DNA of 64,000 bases from Siphonodentalium dalli (GCA_032622095.1 CP136061.1:87538983-87602982); one strand, 5' to 3'. Positions 1 to 12,676 are shown, numbered from the stretch's first letter. Program-made: numbers and translations. The notes: a model not told the origin generated them from the sequence alone.

Positions 1-924
1 CTACGAGTTCCCAACTACGTCACCTTTCCTCTCTTGTGTTATATATGTATAAGCAAAATTTACAACTATGGAATATTTAAGTTAAACATATTGTACATTC
101 ATGCCCAGATAATTCCTGATACATTCAACTAAATCCCTTAGTTATTCGAAGCTTTCTAGAACCAGCTCCCTCCCCCAATCATGGATTATTGTCCAAAATA
201 TTATAATTAAAGCGTGTACAAGCTAAAATTGTGACAGTTAGGAACTTGTTCAACCTTTGGTTTGAGAAACATATAATGTTATGTAAATTCTGGGTGAAAA
301 ATGGGGAGGGGTGTCACTCTTTTTACTTTCAACGCTGTACATGCATTAATTTTTTGGCGCTGTAATGGATATTTGCATGGAAATCCCAATCGAATGTTAT
401 CACATGAGCTCGCTCTGAAACTATCCGAGGATTCTCAACGAACCGATATTGTCTGTCTTAATTTTCAAATGCCTGTTATTCAAGGCATGAGAGCACCATA
501 TCGGATTGATAATGGGACATTAAACTCTCGTGTATCACAATCGCCATAAAAGAGCTTCAAATTCTGCACATTTGATTTTTATTTTGGAAGACCATGAAAT
601 GACGAGAAACAAATCAAGAATAAAATCGACGGACTCAAATCCACTTTTCGAAATGAATTAAAACTCGTGAAAAACAGCAACAGATATCAGACAGGATTTA
701 TTCATTTCGGCATCCATGAAAGAATTTAATATTGGCCTGAAATTTATTAATAGCAGTTTGTTTGATAATGGCTTATAACTGCTCACTTGTCTCGCCTGTT
801 GAAATTGTCCGATCGCGCGCAGGCGACAAATGCTATCAATGATTAGTGTGACCATGTAAAATACATGGATTTTACATACATAAATGACATGTATGTGCAT
901 GTGTATCCACCCTAACGTTACTCA
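1..924. other. non-coding stretch, nothing recognised
   Basis: AT-rich sequence with only short open frames (the longest about 80 codons). They have no domain, signal peptide or codon regularity that I recognise. No repeat structure was seen until the dispersed repeat that starts near 925. Confidence 0.5.
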
Positions 925-1025
925 ATCCGAATTAACGCTCCTAAATTATTATTTCTTTGGCTTCGGAGGTAAAACATATTTGATTCGAGTCGAGGAAACC
1001 ACCCATCAAAGCTCAGAGGCATCAC
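925..1025 (+). repeat. dispersed repeat family R1, copy 1
   Basis: The stretch runs from ACTCAATCCGAATTAACGCT through TTTGGCTTCGGAGGT and GATTCGAGTCGAGGAA to CATCAAAGCTCAGAG. It recurs at about 20770-20905 (reverse complement), 40895-41110 and 41786-42010. All copies share the same order of blocks, so this is an interspersed repeat. I see no coding capacity, terminal repeats or target duplication that would give a class. This copy runs directly into the 37-bp minisatellite. Confidence 0.7.
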
Positions 1026-2117
1026 AAAAATATAGAAATCGAGGCATAGCACCAGGCATCACCATAATATAGAACTCGAGGCGTAGAACAAGGCATCACC
1101 ATAATATAGAACTCGAGGCGTAGAACCAGGCATCATCATAATATAGAACTCGAGACGTAGAACAAGGCATCACCATACTATAGAACTCGAGGTATAGAAC
1201 AAGGCATCACCATACTATAGAACTATAGAGGCATAGAACAAAGCATCACCATAATATAGAACTCGAGGCGTAGCACCAGGCATCACCATAATATAGAACT
1301 CGAGGCGTAGCACCAGGCATCACCATAATATAGAACTCGAGGCGTAGAACAAGGCATCACCATACTATAGAACTATAGAGGCATAGAACAAAGCATCACC
1401 ATAATATAGAACTCGAGGCGTAGCACCAGGCATCACCATAATATAGAACTCGAGGCGTAGCACCAGGCATCACCATAATATAGAACTCGAGGCGTAGAAC
1501 AAGGCATCATAATAATATAGAACTCGAGGTATAGAACAAGGCATCACCATAATATAGAACTCGAGGCGTAGAACAAGGCATCACCATACTATAGAGCTCG
1601 AGGTATAGAACAAGGCATCACCATAATATAGAACTCGAGGCGTAGCACCAGGCATCACCATAATATAGAACTCGAGGCGTAGAACAAGGCATCACAATAA
1701 TATAGAACTCGAGGTATAGAACAAGGCATCACCATAATATAGAACTCGAGGCGTAGAACAAGGCATCACCATACTATAGAGCTCGAGGTATAGAACAAGG
1801 CATCACCATACTATAGAACTATAGAGGCATAGAGCAAGGCATCACCATACTATAGAGCTCGGGGTATAGAACAAGGCATCACCATACTATAGAACTATAG
1901 AGGCATAGAACAAGGCATCACCATACTATAGAACTCGAGGTATAGAACAAGGCATCACCATACTATAGAACTATAGAGGCATAGAGCAAGGCATCACCAT
2001 ACTATATAGCTCGAGGTATAGAACAAGGCATCACCATACTATAGAACTATAGAGGCATAGAGCAAGGCATCACCATAATATAGAACTCGAGGCGTAGAAC
2101 CAGGCATGCACCATAAT
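1018..2117. repeat. minisatellite, ~37-bp unit
   Basis: About 29 head-to-tail copies of a unit containing AACTCGAGGCGTAGAACAAG followed by GCATCACCATAATATAG. Variants carry AACTATAGAGGCATAG instead of AACTCGAGGCGTAG, giving a 39-bp form. In the right half the two forms alternate, suggesting a higher-order arrangement. Units differ by point changes, so the array is not perfectly homogenised. No protein-coding role is apparent. Confidence 0.9.
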
Positions 2118-2375
2118 ACAGAATGACAAATATAATATGCACATAATAAGAGTCATGAATAACTTACCTATACAGAATGACAAACATACCAAGCAGACCA
2201 GAAGATTCATCGTGAATTTGGTCCTCGACTCCCTCGATGCTACTCTGGTTTATCACGTTGATCTGAACAAAACAACGAAAGTTTCCATAATATCCGCCGA
2301 ATGAATTGGCTATGATACTTTGTAACATGATTATGATGTATTTGGGGACGTACTATTACCCACAGAACTTCCTGA

Positions 2376-3030
2376 TGTGGGTGTGTGTCAACCATTAAAC
2401 TCATGATGTGTGTGTCGGCCATTTAAATTCATGATGTGTGTGTCGACCATTTAAATTCATGCTATGTGTGTCGATTATTTAAATTCATGATGTGTGTGTC
2501 GACCATTTACATTCATGATGTGTGTGTCGACCATTTAAATTCATGATGTATGGGTAGATTATTTAAATTCATGATGTGTGTGTCGACCATTTAAATTCAT
2601 GCTGCGTGTGTCGATTATTTAAATTCATGATGTGTGCGTCGACCATTTACATTCATGATGTGTGTGTCGACCATTTAAATTCATGATGTGTGGGTCGATT
2701 ATTTAAATTCATGCTGTGTGTGTCGACTATTTAAATCCATGCTGTGTGTCGACCATTTAAATTCATGCTGTGTGTGTCGATTATTTCAATTCACGCTGTG
2801 TGTCGACCATTTAAATCCTGCTGTGTGTGTTGATCATTTAAATTCATGATGTACTTGTCGACCATTTAAATCCCGCTGGGTGTGAATTTAAACTCATGAT
2901 GTTTATGTCGATCATTTCAATTCATGCTTTGTTATTGGACCAATAAAATCGTTCTGGGTAAGACGACTATTTAAATTCCTGCTGTATGTGTCGACCATTT
3001 AAATGTCTGATATGTGTGTCGACCATTTAA
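2376..3030. repeat. minisatellite, ~28-bp unit
   Basis: Roughly 23 copies of a unit built from CATTTAAATTCATG plus ATGTGTGTGTCGAC. The 3' part of the unit alternates between CGACC and CGATT endings, so the repeat often reads as a dimer of about 56 bp. The last copies, after about 2810, are degenerate and contain short deletions. It is unrelated in sequence to the arrays on either side. Confidence 0.9.
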
Positions 3031-3065
3031 ATGAATACTTAATCGGCGGGGTGATTATATATTGT

Positions 3066-4434
3066 TTAATATATAACCCCAACCACAGGGGGACACACGC
3101 GCGGGATCACTATATTAAATACAACCACATGAGACACACGCGCGGGATCACTATATATAATCCGAACCACATGGGATACACGCGCGGGATCACTATATAT
3201 AATCCGAACCACAGGGGACACACGCGCGGGATCACTATATTAAACTAAGATATATTATATAATCCCAACCACATGGGACACACGCGCGGGATCACTATAT
3301 TAAATACAGATATATTATATAATCCCAACCACAGGGGACACACGCGCGGGATCACTATATTAAATACAGATATATTATATAATCCCAACCACATGGGACA
3401 CACGCGCGGGATCACTATATTAAATACAGATGTATTCTATAATCTCAACCACAGGGGACACACGCGCGGGATCACTATATTAAATACAGATATATTATAT
3501 AATCCCAACCACAGGGGACACACGCGCGGGATCACTATATTAAATACAGATATATTATATAATCACTATATTAAATACAGATATATTATATAATCCCAAC
3601 CACAGGGGACACACGCGCGGGATCACTATATTAAACTAAGATATATTATATAATCCCAACCACAGGGGACACACGCGCGGGATCACTATATTAAATACAG
3701 ATATATTTTATATAATCCCAACCACAGGGGACACACGCGCGGGATCACTATATTAAATACAGATATATTATATAATCCCAACCACAGGGGACACACGCGC
3801 GGGATCACTATATTAAATACAGATATATTTTATATAATCCCAACCACATGGGACACGCGCGCGGGATCACTATATTAAATACAGATATATTATATATTCC
3901 CAACCACAGGGGACACACGCGCGGGATCACTATATTAAATACAGATATATTATATAATCCCAACCACAGGGGATACACGCGCGGGATCACTATATTAAAT
4001 ACAGATATATTATATAATCCCAACCACAGGGGACACACGCGCGGGATCACTATATTAAATACAGATATATTATATAATCCCAACCTCAGGGGACACACGC
4101 GCAGGATCACTATATTAAATACAACCACAGGGGACACACGCGCGGGATCACTATATTAAATACAGATATATTATATAATCCCAACCACAGGGGACACACG
4201 CGCGGGATCACTATATTAAATACAACCACAGGGGACACACGCGCGGGATCACTATATTAAATACAGATATATTATATAATCCCAACCACAGGGGACACAC
4301 GCGCGGGATCACTATATTAAATACAACCACAGGGGACACACGCGCGGGATCACTATATTAAATACAGATATATTATATAATCCAACCACATGGGACACAC
4401 GCGCGGGATCACTATATTAAATACAGATATATTA
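3066..4434. repeat. minisatellite, 60-bp unit (open in several frames)
   Basis: About 22 units of exactly 60 bp, each containing CCAACCACAGGGGACACACG, CGCGGGATCACTATATTAAA and ATACAGATATATTATATAAT. Some units lack the AT-rich third and are near 38 bp, from about 3100 to 3240 and near 4120-4340. Because 60 is divisible by 3, long frames stay open on both strands and predict a 20-residue periodic peptide. That is a by-product of the period, not evidence of a gene. Units are very similar, implying recent amplification. Confidence 0.92.
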
Positions 4435-4887
4435 AGATTGAACTTATAATATTCTATAGAGGATTAATATTGACTAAATAACGGAGACATTGGAAGATGT
4501 GCTTTTAACGATTGCGTGCATGTCCCGGGGTGCCCGATTGGAATATTAATTAATATTTAATCTCGGCCGGGTTAGATATCTATCTATATATCACATGAAA
4601 CCCCTATAATATCATTGAAAAATTCAGGACTTATTTTCTTAGTGTTAATCGCCGGGATACTTGGCATTGCGCCAAGTAAATTAACGCGCGGATTAATACT
4701 ATTTAGAAAACAAAGAGGCAAATTGGGGGACTATATGTTTCGTCGCAAAGCAGAGCGCGCAATACTCACGTATAGGTTGTGAAGCGTCTCAGCCAACGCC
4801 GTGCATCTATGCATTTTACATGCATTTTCAACTCCTTTTATAGATTTTGATTTATTAAAAAGGCAAAAGCTCTAGTTTTTTCATGTT
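4435..4887. other. non-coding spacer
   Basis: AT-rich sequence after the 60-bp array. It contains a short hairpin, ACTTGGC...GCCAAGT, near 4660. No gene or element ends were recognised. Confidence 0.4.
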
Positions 4888-5050
4888 ATATACAAGATCA
4901 TCAACTCGTTATGTTGGGATATAAGATTTTATGAAACTCGTTTGATAAATTTGATTAACAAATCGTCTACGACTCGTTGTGAATCAAATTTATCAAACTC
5001 GTTTCATAAAATCTTATATCCCAACATAACCCGTTGAAGATCCTCTATAT
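4888..5050. repeat. inverted repeat (49-bp arms)
   Basis: The arms are 4908-4956 and 4982-5030, each containing TATGTTGGGATATAAGATTT or its complement, with two mismatches and a 25-bp loop. Weaker pairing continues outward to about 4888 and 5050. A short direct repeat of CCCAACATAACTCGTTG follows at about 5070-5090. It may be a small foldback MITE, but no target duplication could be identified. Confidence 0.75.
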
Positions 5051-5507
5051 ACAGGGGAGATAACTCTATATATCCCAACATAACTCGTTGGAGATCCTCT
5101 ATATCTAACACGATACGAATCAAATGAAAAAAACAACTCATATAGTTTACTTACCTGAGCCGAACGAAAAGGACTGTTGCTCCCAACTTATTACCACCCG
5201 AATGTTCAGTGAGGTTCTTCTTACCACACAAACGGTCTTCTCTAGTCACGTGTGATTTCAAACGTCTAAAGTGACCACTTATTGAGCTTTCGGCTTAAAG
5301 TGACCATATTACCACATGCATGTTCAAGGAAAGTATCACTTGATGGGAGTTATACAACCGATAAGCGCAGGCACTTGAGAGTCTTGACGATATTTAAACG
5401 ACATTGACAGGTCATATAGACTGCTGTGCCCTATGTTCGGTATGTATCTTCATCCTGTTCGCGATGATAGTCTTGCTCGTTATTAACCCATTCTTTGTTA
5501 AATGGAT
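5051..5507. other. non-coding spacer
   Basis: No gene, repeat array or element terminus recognised. One 68-codon open frame at the right edge has a hydrophobic start, but it runs into Helitron-like sequence, so it is not credible as a gene. Confidence 0.35.
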
Positions 5508-5900
5508 TCCCATATATATAAAAGAGCAAGATATGTCTACCCGTCCGTCCGTCTGTGCGCAGTTTTCTCCCAGACTGCGTGTCCGATTTCAACCAAATAG
5601 GGTGTGGTGACTTGCTGTACCCTGGTGGAAGTTATAACGGTGTTAAATAAATATAAAAAAAACCCACAAATTAAAATAAGCTCCCCGTGTGCTTATTTCA
5701 GAATAAAATAAAACCTATTTGCAGACCAGATGTACGCTCTTTATATATGTGCTTTCATTGTGGCCCGCGCCATCCAACAGAATACGGATAAAAATCCGCC
5801 ATGGGCTTGGATTATTTCAGAATGAAATAAGTCATAATATGCACATCCATACCGGAACAACACAGCGATATTATGGTCAACAAACCGACAAAACACTTGG
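5508..5900 (+). mobile_element. Helitron-like 5'-end fragment
   Basis: CATATATATAAAAGAGCAAG followed by a run of GTCCGTCC and then TTTCAACCAAATAGGGTGTGG closely resembles the 5' end of the complete Helitron at 15927, which has CATATATAAAAGAGTAGGAT and later TCAACCAAGTTTGG. A further relative lies at 41340-41620. No CTAG-type 3' end was found for this copy. It is probably truncated by the LINE that follows. Confidence 0.5.
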
Positions 5901-6560
5901 ATGACGTGTGGTCAGTGAATTTTCCTTTTAATTGCTTGGCCGGCAAAATGGGTCAACTATCATGGTCTGACAACACTTATTATGGTCAATCGCGTTACAT
6001 GTCACGTGTTATACATAGGAATTTCATCAGTTATCGATTTTTGGTGAGTTACGAAACAAGGCCGAGTTGTTTAACAAAATCGACATGTTACTTTGCAGAT
6101 GTCTGCTCGCTTGTTCGTTTGTCTATCCGTCTTTCGTTTCGTGTCACGATGTACGGGCAGCAAATTCAACAAACGTAATATTATCGACATTCGGTCCACG
6201 ACTTCCAAGAACCAGCCCTGTCCGTGTTTCTCCTCAGGAGTTATGCCTCCTTGATTTGATACGCATATATGTAAGCATGCCACACCAGGGTGGCCTCAGC
6301 ACTTCGATGCACGATGATAACCCAACACCGAAATACAGAAATGATATTTGTAACGATAATCTTTAATATTATATGTATGTGTTTTTCTTTCAGCATGGTA
6401 TGTAAGGAGAGTGTGAGTGTGAGGGACATTGGTTATTTTTTTTACACGTTTCGGTATACTCCTATATAATTTCCACATTAAGATTTTCAGTTGAAGTCTT
6501 TTCCGCCCTTGGTGGTCGATCTGTCGGACGTTTGCGTACTAACGTCTGCTCATGTCTGTA
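5901..6560. other. non-coding stretch upstream of the LINE
   Basis: Several overlapping short frames, none with a recognisable motif. It may include the LINE 5' UTR. The 5' boundary of the LINE and any target duplication could not be located. Confidence 0.35.
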
Positions 6561-7190
6561 CAAATTATTTCTTCAAACTGTCGAGGGTTGAACGAAACTA
6601 CTACGCGTCGCGATGTTTTTCGACACTTGAAAGATTTGAAACCGTCTATAGTATGTCTTCAAGATACACATTTTACAAAAGATATGGACAAAATTATTCA
6701 GCCGAATGGGGCTCTAAAACAGAAATAGCATCTTTCAAGTCAAATTCTCGTGGGGTAGCAATTCTGTTCAATACAAATTTAGATTTCCACATACACGAAT
6801 CTCTGAAAGATACTGGCGGAAATTATATAATTTTGGATATCACCATTGAAAATGTGAGAATTAGTTTGGCGAATATTTATGGGCCAAATAACGATAATCC
6901 AGAATTTTACCATAACCTGCTAAAAGCAATTACTAAAATAGGCAATACTCAATTGTTATATGTGGTGATTGGAATTTGGTTCAAAATCAAACGTCCGATA
7001 CCTTTAACTATAAACATACAACAGTCCGCGGGCACAAGATGCGGTACACAGTCTTGTCGACAGGCTCGAACTAATTGATGTATGGAGATCCAATAATAAA
7101 GAACTTAAGCGTTTCACTTGGAGAAAAAAGTCACCTATAAAAATGGCGAGGCTGGACTATTTCCTCGTATCAGATGATATCTTAAGCCTA
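6561..7190 (+). pseudogene. LINE endonuclease domain, frameshifted
   Basis: In life this domain would nick target DNA to prime reverse transcription. Three frames must be combined. The first starts at 6561 (ISSNCRGLNE, then IVCLQDTHF). The second covers about 6730-6960 (NSRGVAILFN, then VRISLANIYGPNNDNPEFYH). The third follows from about 6962 (CGDWNLVQNQTSDTFNYKH), and a later segment gives ELIDVWRSNNKELKRFTWR and ARLDYFLVS. The order matches an exonuclease-endonuclease-phosphatase fold of the L1 clade. The frameshifts near 6720, 6960 and 7070 disable it. Confidence 0.82.
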
Positions 7191-7573
7191 ATTGGAGAGC
7201 AACCAAACACACTGCCGGCCCAGTGCCGGGATATAGATCCGATTATTCGATTATAACATTATCAATAAAATTAAATACTCACCAGAAGGGTCATGGTTTT
7301 TGGAAATTTAATCTTTCTCTTCTACGAGACAAAAAATATATTGATATGATGAATGAGCTCATTTAAACCAAAAAGATTCGATAGAACTACACTACAGACG
7401 AAATAGATAGTCCCCCTCATCATATATGTAAATGTGATATCAGCAAAAGACTCTTTCTAGATTAACTTTTATTGGATATAAGAGGGGCTACCATTGCTTA
7501 CTCTTCCAACAGAAAACGAGAGCGTAAATCAAAGGAATAATTTCTACAGAAAGCTAAATATGATCTTACCGAA

Positions 7574-9225
7574 TTGGTTGATAAGAATGGGCCGGACATT
7601 GAACAGAAGGTGAAACATCTGGAAGAGATACAACAAATCGATAACGAGTTAATGGATATGAGAAAGGAAGCTACAAAGGGTGCAATAATCAGATCTAGGG
7701 CAAAATGGATCGAGGATAGAGAAAAACCAACAAAATATTTCTTAAATTTGGAAAAACTTAACTATATATCCAAAACCCTGACCAATCTGGTAGACTCGAA
7801 TGGGAAATTTCTAACCTATCAAAACGACATTATTAAAGAAGCTCGACGGTAACTTTTATCAAACTTTATACTCTTCAAAATGCACTACTCAGTCCGAGAC
7901 ATATTTTGCCACTTTCGACAATAATTGTTTGAAACTTAACAAAGATATTGCAGATAGTATAGAAGGGACAATCACCATACCTGAACTGTCCGAAGTATTA
8001 GAACAAACAAAGAATGGTAACTCATGTGGATTGGATGGATTTCCGTATGAATTTTGGAAAATTTTCTGGCGAAAGCTTGGGCCGATTTTATGAGAGCTCT
8101 CCATTACAAAAAAACAAGGAATTATAAATCTTCTCCCCAAAAAAAGCCAAAGACAGACACCTTCTAAAACATTGGAGACCGATTACATCATTGAACAGCT
8201 CATATAAGCTGGCATCTGCATATATAGCTCGGCGGATGAAACAAGCTCTCCCTCATATCATTAACGAGGACCAAACGGGTTTCTTGAAGGGCCGATACAT
8301 TGGAGACAATACACGACTGATTTATGATCTTATATACCAAACTAACTTGAAGAAAATTCCTGGCCTCTTACTACTTTTAGATTTTGAGAAAGCATTTGAC
8401 TCGGTATCATAGAAATTCATGCACAAATGTCTTGACTTTTTCAACTTTGGAGAATCGATAAAAAAATGGATCTCAATATTTTATACGAATATTAACTCTT
8501 CTTTACTCATAAATGGACACATATCACAACGTTTCACACTAGGTCGAGGCTGTCGGCAGGGCGATCCTATATCTCCGTACATTTTTTTGATTTGCGCAGA
8601 AATCCTAACTCTCATGATTAGAAATAATATAAAATTCAATGGAATAACCCTCGATAGTTTTGAATTTAAGTTAACGCAGTACGCAGACGACACGACACTT
8701 ATTCTAGACGGTACCGAAAATAGTCTAAGGGAGGCCTATTCCACCCGAAATGCCTTTGCTAAAATATCCGGACTCAAGCTCAAAGCGAGTAAGTGTCAGG
8801 CGTCGTGGATTGGATCCATGGCAGGACGGCAAGAAAATATATGTCCGGACCTTCATCTCACATTTGCAGACTCATTCAATCTTCTTGGAATCAACTTTAA
8901 TACTACTTTAAACAAAATGTCGAATAATTTTGAAAATAAGCTGAACGAAATTAAACGACTAACAGAAACATGGAATCATCGACTACTTACCCCATTTGGT
9001 CGTATAACAGTTATAAAATCCATTATTATCCCCAAATTAACTCACTTATTCATCGCATTGCCTAACCCTATATATAACAACAATTTCATGACCAAACTCG
9101 AACAAATATTATTAAATTTTCTCTGGAATTCCAAGCGGGACCGAGTAAAAAGAATACTCGTCTGTCAAGATCACTCTAACGGTGGAATGGAAATGGTAAA
9201 TGTAAACATGACCTCATGTCAATGA
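7574..9225 (+). pseudogene. LINE reverse transcriptase, interrupted
   Basis: The linker at 7574-7852 reads IIRSRAKWIEDREKPTKYFL. From about 7900 a shifted frame reads LEQTKNGNSCGLDGFPYEFW, the start of the fingers. From 8191 the frame reads INEDQTGFLKGRYIGDNTRL and LLLLDFEKAFDSVS, then hits a TAG at 8410-8412. It resumes in the same frame at 8413 with TLGRGCRQGDPISPYIFLIC and the catalytic QYADDTTLIL, ending at 9225. The catalytic aspartates (LDFEKAFD, YADD) are kept. The element was therefore silenced by stops and frameshifts, not by active-site loss. Confidence 0.88.
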
Positions 9226-9245
9226 AAATAACTTGGGTGAGATGA

Positions 9246-10090
9246 TTGCTATTGCAAAGTTCAAAATGGACACCCCTAACCGACCTTCCTATCACCAAAG
9301 ACCACCTATTTCTGACATACAACCATGCTTTTCTGAAAAACAAAACTAATGTCGTGAAAAATCCTTTCTGGCATGACGTACTATTGGCTTTTGCAAATAT
9401 GTTAGAAAAATATAAAAAACAAACTCGATTGCAGGCACGCACTATTTGGAACAACCCCGATATAAAACTCGGCGGGCACACCATTAATTTCTTTTCATGG
9501 CGAACAAGAGGAATTATATATGTAAATGACTTGTTTCAAAGAGATGGCATATCACACACAGAACAATCCTTATTCGAATGTTATCATATACGTACAGATT
9601 TTTTGACAATGAACAGCATCCGGCAACAAATAATAGCTATGTCACAAAAGCTCAACCACCCCTTATTTCGTATTGAAAGCCCTTTCCTTCCAAGTAATTT
9701 TGTCATCCCATTGAACAATACTCATGGTGGACAGGACTTCTGCAAAATTTTAAATTCAATGAATATCGTACCAAAATCCCACACAAAATGGCAGGCTGAT
9801 TTTGAGGACAATGACATTAAATGGGAAAATTACAACCGTCTTGCTTTCACCACGACGCCTGACACGAAACTGTAGTGGTTACAATATAGAATTAATCATA
9901 GAATACTTTCAACAAAGAAATGTCTTAAAATGGTGAACATGGAACAAAATTATTTATGTAACCGCTGCGGCACAACATCTGAAGATATATCCCATATTTT
10001 TTGGGACTGTCCGCATGTAAAAAACTTTATAAATGATGTTACTATTTTGTGCAAATAAAATGATATCGCCTTCGTTGCCACAATAAAAAT
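9246..10090 (+). pseudogene. LINE C-terminal region with CCHC knuckle
   Basis: After a frameshift at about 9226 the reading continues (WNNPDIKLGGHTINFFSW) to a TAG at 9873-9875. It then continues in the same frame with WLQYRINHRILSTKK and CNRCGTTSEDISHIFWDC, a Cys-X2-Cys-X8-His-X4-Cys arrangement. That knuckle is common at the C-terminus of L1/Tx1-lineage proteins. It is unlikely to be an independent gene. Confidence 0.75.
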
Positions 10091-10797
10091 TGCAATTCTT
10101 GGATCCCTGTCAATGGGCGATAACTCTATGACGAATCTGTTTTGGTTACTGATAAAACAATATAGATATAAAACTAAATTTAATCCTGAAATGTTATCAC
10201 TAAAGTCCATTCTATCAGAACTACAATCTAGATATTGACAGGAGAAATTGTTGGCACAGTGCCAAATGAAATTACCCTCTTTCGAGAAAAACTGGTTTTT
10301 AATCATAGAAGCTCTTAACAAAACGTCAGAAGCAAACAAACCATGACGTATGAAAATATCGTTCCCACCGAAACCCAACTTTATCTCTCAAATTCACAAA
10401 TATTGGCCAGAGGAATAAGTGCCGAGGAACCGCCGAGTTGATCCACCAGAAAAGGGAAAAAACTTAGTTCTACATTAATCAAGATCCTATGACACTTAGC
10501 AAAGAGCTATACATGTGCATATATACAACTAATATCTTATAAACATTGGACCAATTAGCTCTTTGACTAAATCTATGTCTAACATAGCTTGCAGGACCCA
10601 TACCAGAAGCGTGTATAATTATAGACTTATCACGATGAGTGAAAGAGCATGTGAGCGAAAGGATGTGTGCAAGTTATTGATAGCCTAGGGACGAAAGAGC
10701 TTGTGTGAGATAATCTTTTTACAAATTTTGTTACCATATATATTTATATACATTTAATTTTGATCAATAAAACCTTAAAAAAATAATAAATAATAAT

Positions 10798-12256
10798 ATG
10801 AACCTATGTGAATGTAAATATTAGGTCCAAATGTACAGGGGCTGATGGGAGCCTGTTTCAGTTTGTTCAGTTATAGAAGTATACATAGGAAATATCTATT
10901 ATTCATACGAAAGGAATATAAGCAGGAAGCAGATAATAGAAAGAAGTCATATTCACTGGAAATGTTCAGATTGTATGCAGCTTATAAGTTTATGGTCATT
11001 TGTTGAACTTATTATTTGAACATCTCCTAAGGGATAACTACCTGTCAATTATTGTTAGCAAAGAAAGGGTCAGATGCACGTTTTGCCAAACTGTCCCGGT
11101 ATTTAAAAATGGATTTTCTCAAAATCTGTTAAGAATTTCTGTGTGAAATTATTTTACAAGTTATTAATATGACACACTATTTAAAAACAATCAACCCATT
11201 GCATAATATAACCTCATTTACTTAACTTTTATGACATGACAAATTTTTAAAATTTCACTGTGTTTAGGTACCAAGAACTTCAGTAAAACGGGTTCATGCG
11301 AAGTTTGCTTAATTTTTATCGCGGTCGAAACACATGACCACGTTGAATCCGCCGTTTATTATTTATATTTATATACTTAAATTCATTATGAGCTAGGATT
11401 GTCTGTCTTTCCCACTATTTATTCAACTTCAAATGAACGCATGGAGTTCAGTTCGGACAGTTCGAAACCTCGCTTTTTAGAAAACCAGACATGTGAGAAT
11501 CCTTTGAAAAGCAATTTCAAGGTAAAGTATACACATATGACGAAATGTATTGTTTAGCATGTAATGAATGTAGACGTGTTGATTTCAAGAATGATAATAT
11601 CTGAAATTAACAATTAAGTTTCGGCTCTGGATAAGAAATTGACAACACGCCGTTCTACCATAATGATATATTTGCGAGGTCGGCTGAGGTCGGGGGATTG
11701 TTTGTTGCGGCAAGGAAAATGATCAAACTCTACTTAGTAGCGCGGTTATTTGAACATAAACGCTTAGTAACACGAAACCTATTGTATGGTCGCTCGGTTG
11801 TGCATTTGTCTGCGGTATTACAGTATTAGCTGAAGTATAATGTTATTGTGCAACTATGTGTTCCACGGTGCTGATATAAGAAGACACAAATAGGAACCTT
11901 ACAACATAAAACGAATTTACGTCGATAGAAACACTATATATGCACAACGCAATGTCACTTGCAAAATAAAAACGATAATTATGCAATTGAGCAAGCACCA
12001 TTGTTCGCGATGTTTCGAAAGCTGTTGGGTTATAAACTGTGTCGTCTTTGCCTGATAACATAGCTGTGAAGTGAGAGATTTCCGCACGTTGTACCTCTCA
12101 TGGCAACAGTTGTCGAGAGGTAGGTTGATTGATGTGTAATCAAAGATGAGTTTCAGGTGAAGGGTAACAACACTGATTATAGACCAAAACAAATTTCTTG
12201 CCATTGAATACTCAAGCAGTCGTTCGTGTCCGACACTCCCCGGTGATTTCCGGGAT
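10798..12256. other. non-coding stretch
   Basis: No gene or element was recognised. Two overlapping minus-strand frames near 11843-12204 (72 and 95 codons) have no motif and no supporting splice context. Confidence 0.4.
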
Positions 12257-12330
12257 CAATGTGTTCATAAACATATGAACGACATTGAAAGTGACGTCAC
12301 TTTACGTTCATAGGTTTTATGAACACATTG
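12257..12330. repeat. inverted repeat centred on TGACGTCA
   Basis: The arms are about 12257-12282 (CAATGTGTTCATAAACATAT...) and 12305-12330 (...GTTTTATGAACACATTG). The loop contains the perfect palindrome AGTGACGTCACT at 12290-12301. TGACGTCA is the consensus CREB/ATF site. Whether it is a functional site or chance in a small foldback sequence cannot be told from sequence. Confidence 0.65.
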
Positions 12331-12676
12331 AATCAGCCGGCGTGTCTACCGTAACGCTATGGGGAAATCGGAAGAGATATTAGGTGTATGTAAATATACA
12401 TGTATATCTATCTGCAGATAATGAGAGGAGACTTAATTAGAAAGGCAACTAGCCATAAATAATTTTCTTTATATAAGACTTTTCATGTCATGACAAAAAA
12501 AACGCCAAATAGGCCGCTTGGATTGGGGGGGGGGGGGGTTAATCTGGTGGGTTAAGACGCCACATTTGGTGCCTATATTTGCGAATACCTGTCTGTGTTC
12601 TATATAACTTCACAGGGACCACCTGACCAAAGTGGTCAAACCTGGGTAATTTTTATGAAGATTATAATGATGCGGG

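Larger units (their letters stand above)
6561..10797 (+). mobile_element. degenerate L1/Tx1-type LINE retrotransposon
   Basis: This is a near full-length ORF2-type element. The order is apurinic-type endonuclease (6561-7190), linker (7574-7852), reverse transcriptase (about 7880-9225), C-terminal region with a CCHC knuckle (9246-10090), a 3' UTR, and an A-rich tail with AATAAA near 10766-10797. Motifs typical of the L1/Tx1 lineage are present: GDWN and ARLDYFLVSDD in the endonuclease, RAKWIEDREKPTKYFLNLEK in the linker, and GCRQGDPISPYIF and YADDT in the polymerase. At least four frameshifts and several in-frame stops show it cannot make its protein. No ORF1 was recognised. Confidence 0.88.

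Noticed and set aside
1018-2117. CRISPR-like regular repeats
   Set aside because: The repeats are contiguous with no unique spacers, and the same holds for 52570-53290. The window is eukaryotic, so these are minisatellites.
3003-4159. Long open frames encoding a 20-residue periodic peptide
   Set aside because: The frames exist because the minisatellite unit is 60 bp; they are open on both strands and break wherever a unit is shortened. There is no start or splice context.
9950-10378. 142-codon minus-strand frame
   Set aside because: It is the antisense shadow of the LINE C-terminal region, whose plus-strand reading contains the CCHC knuckle.
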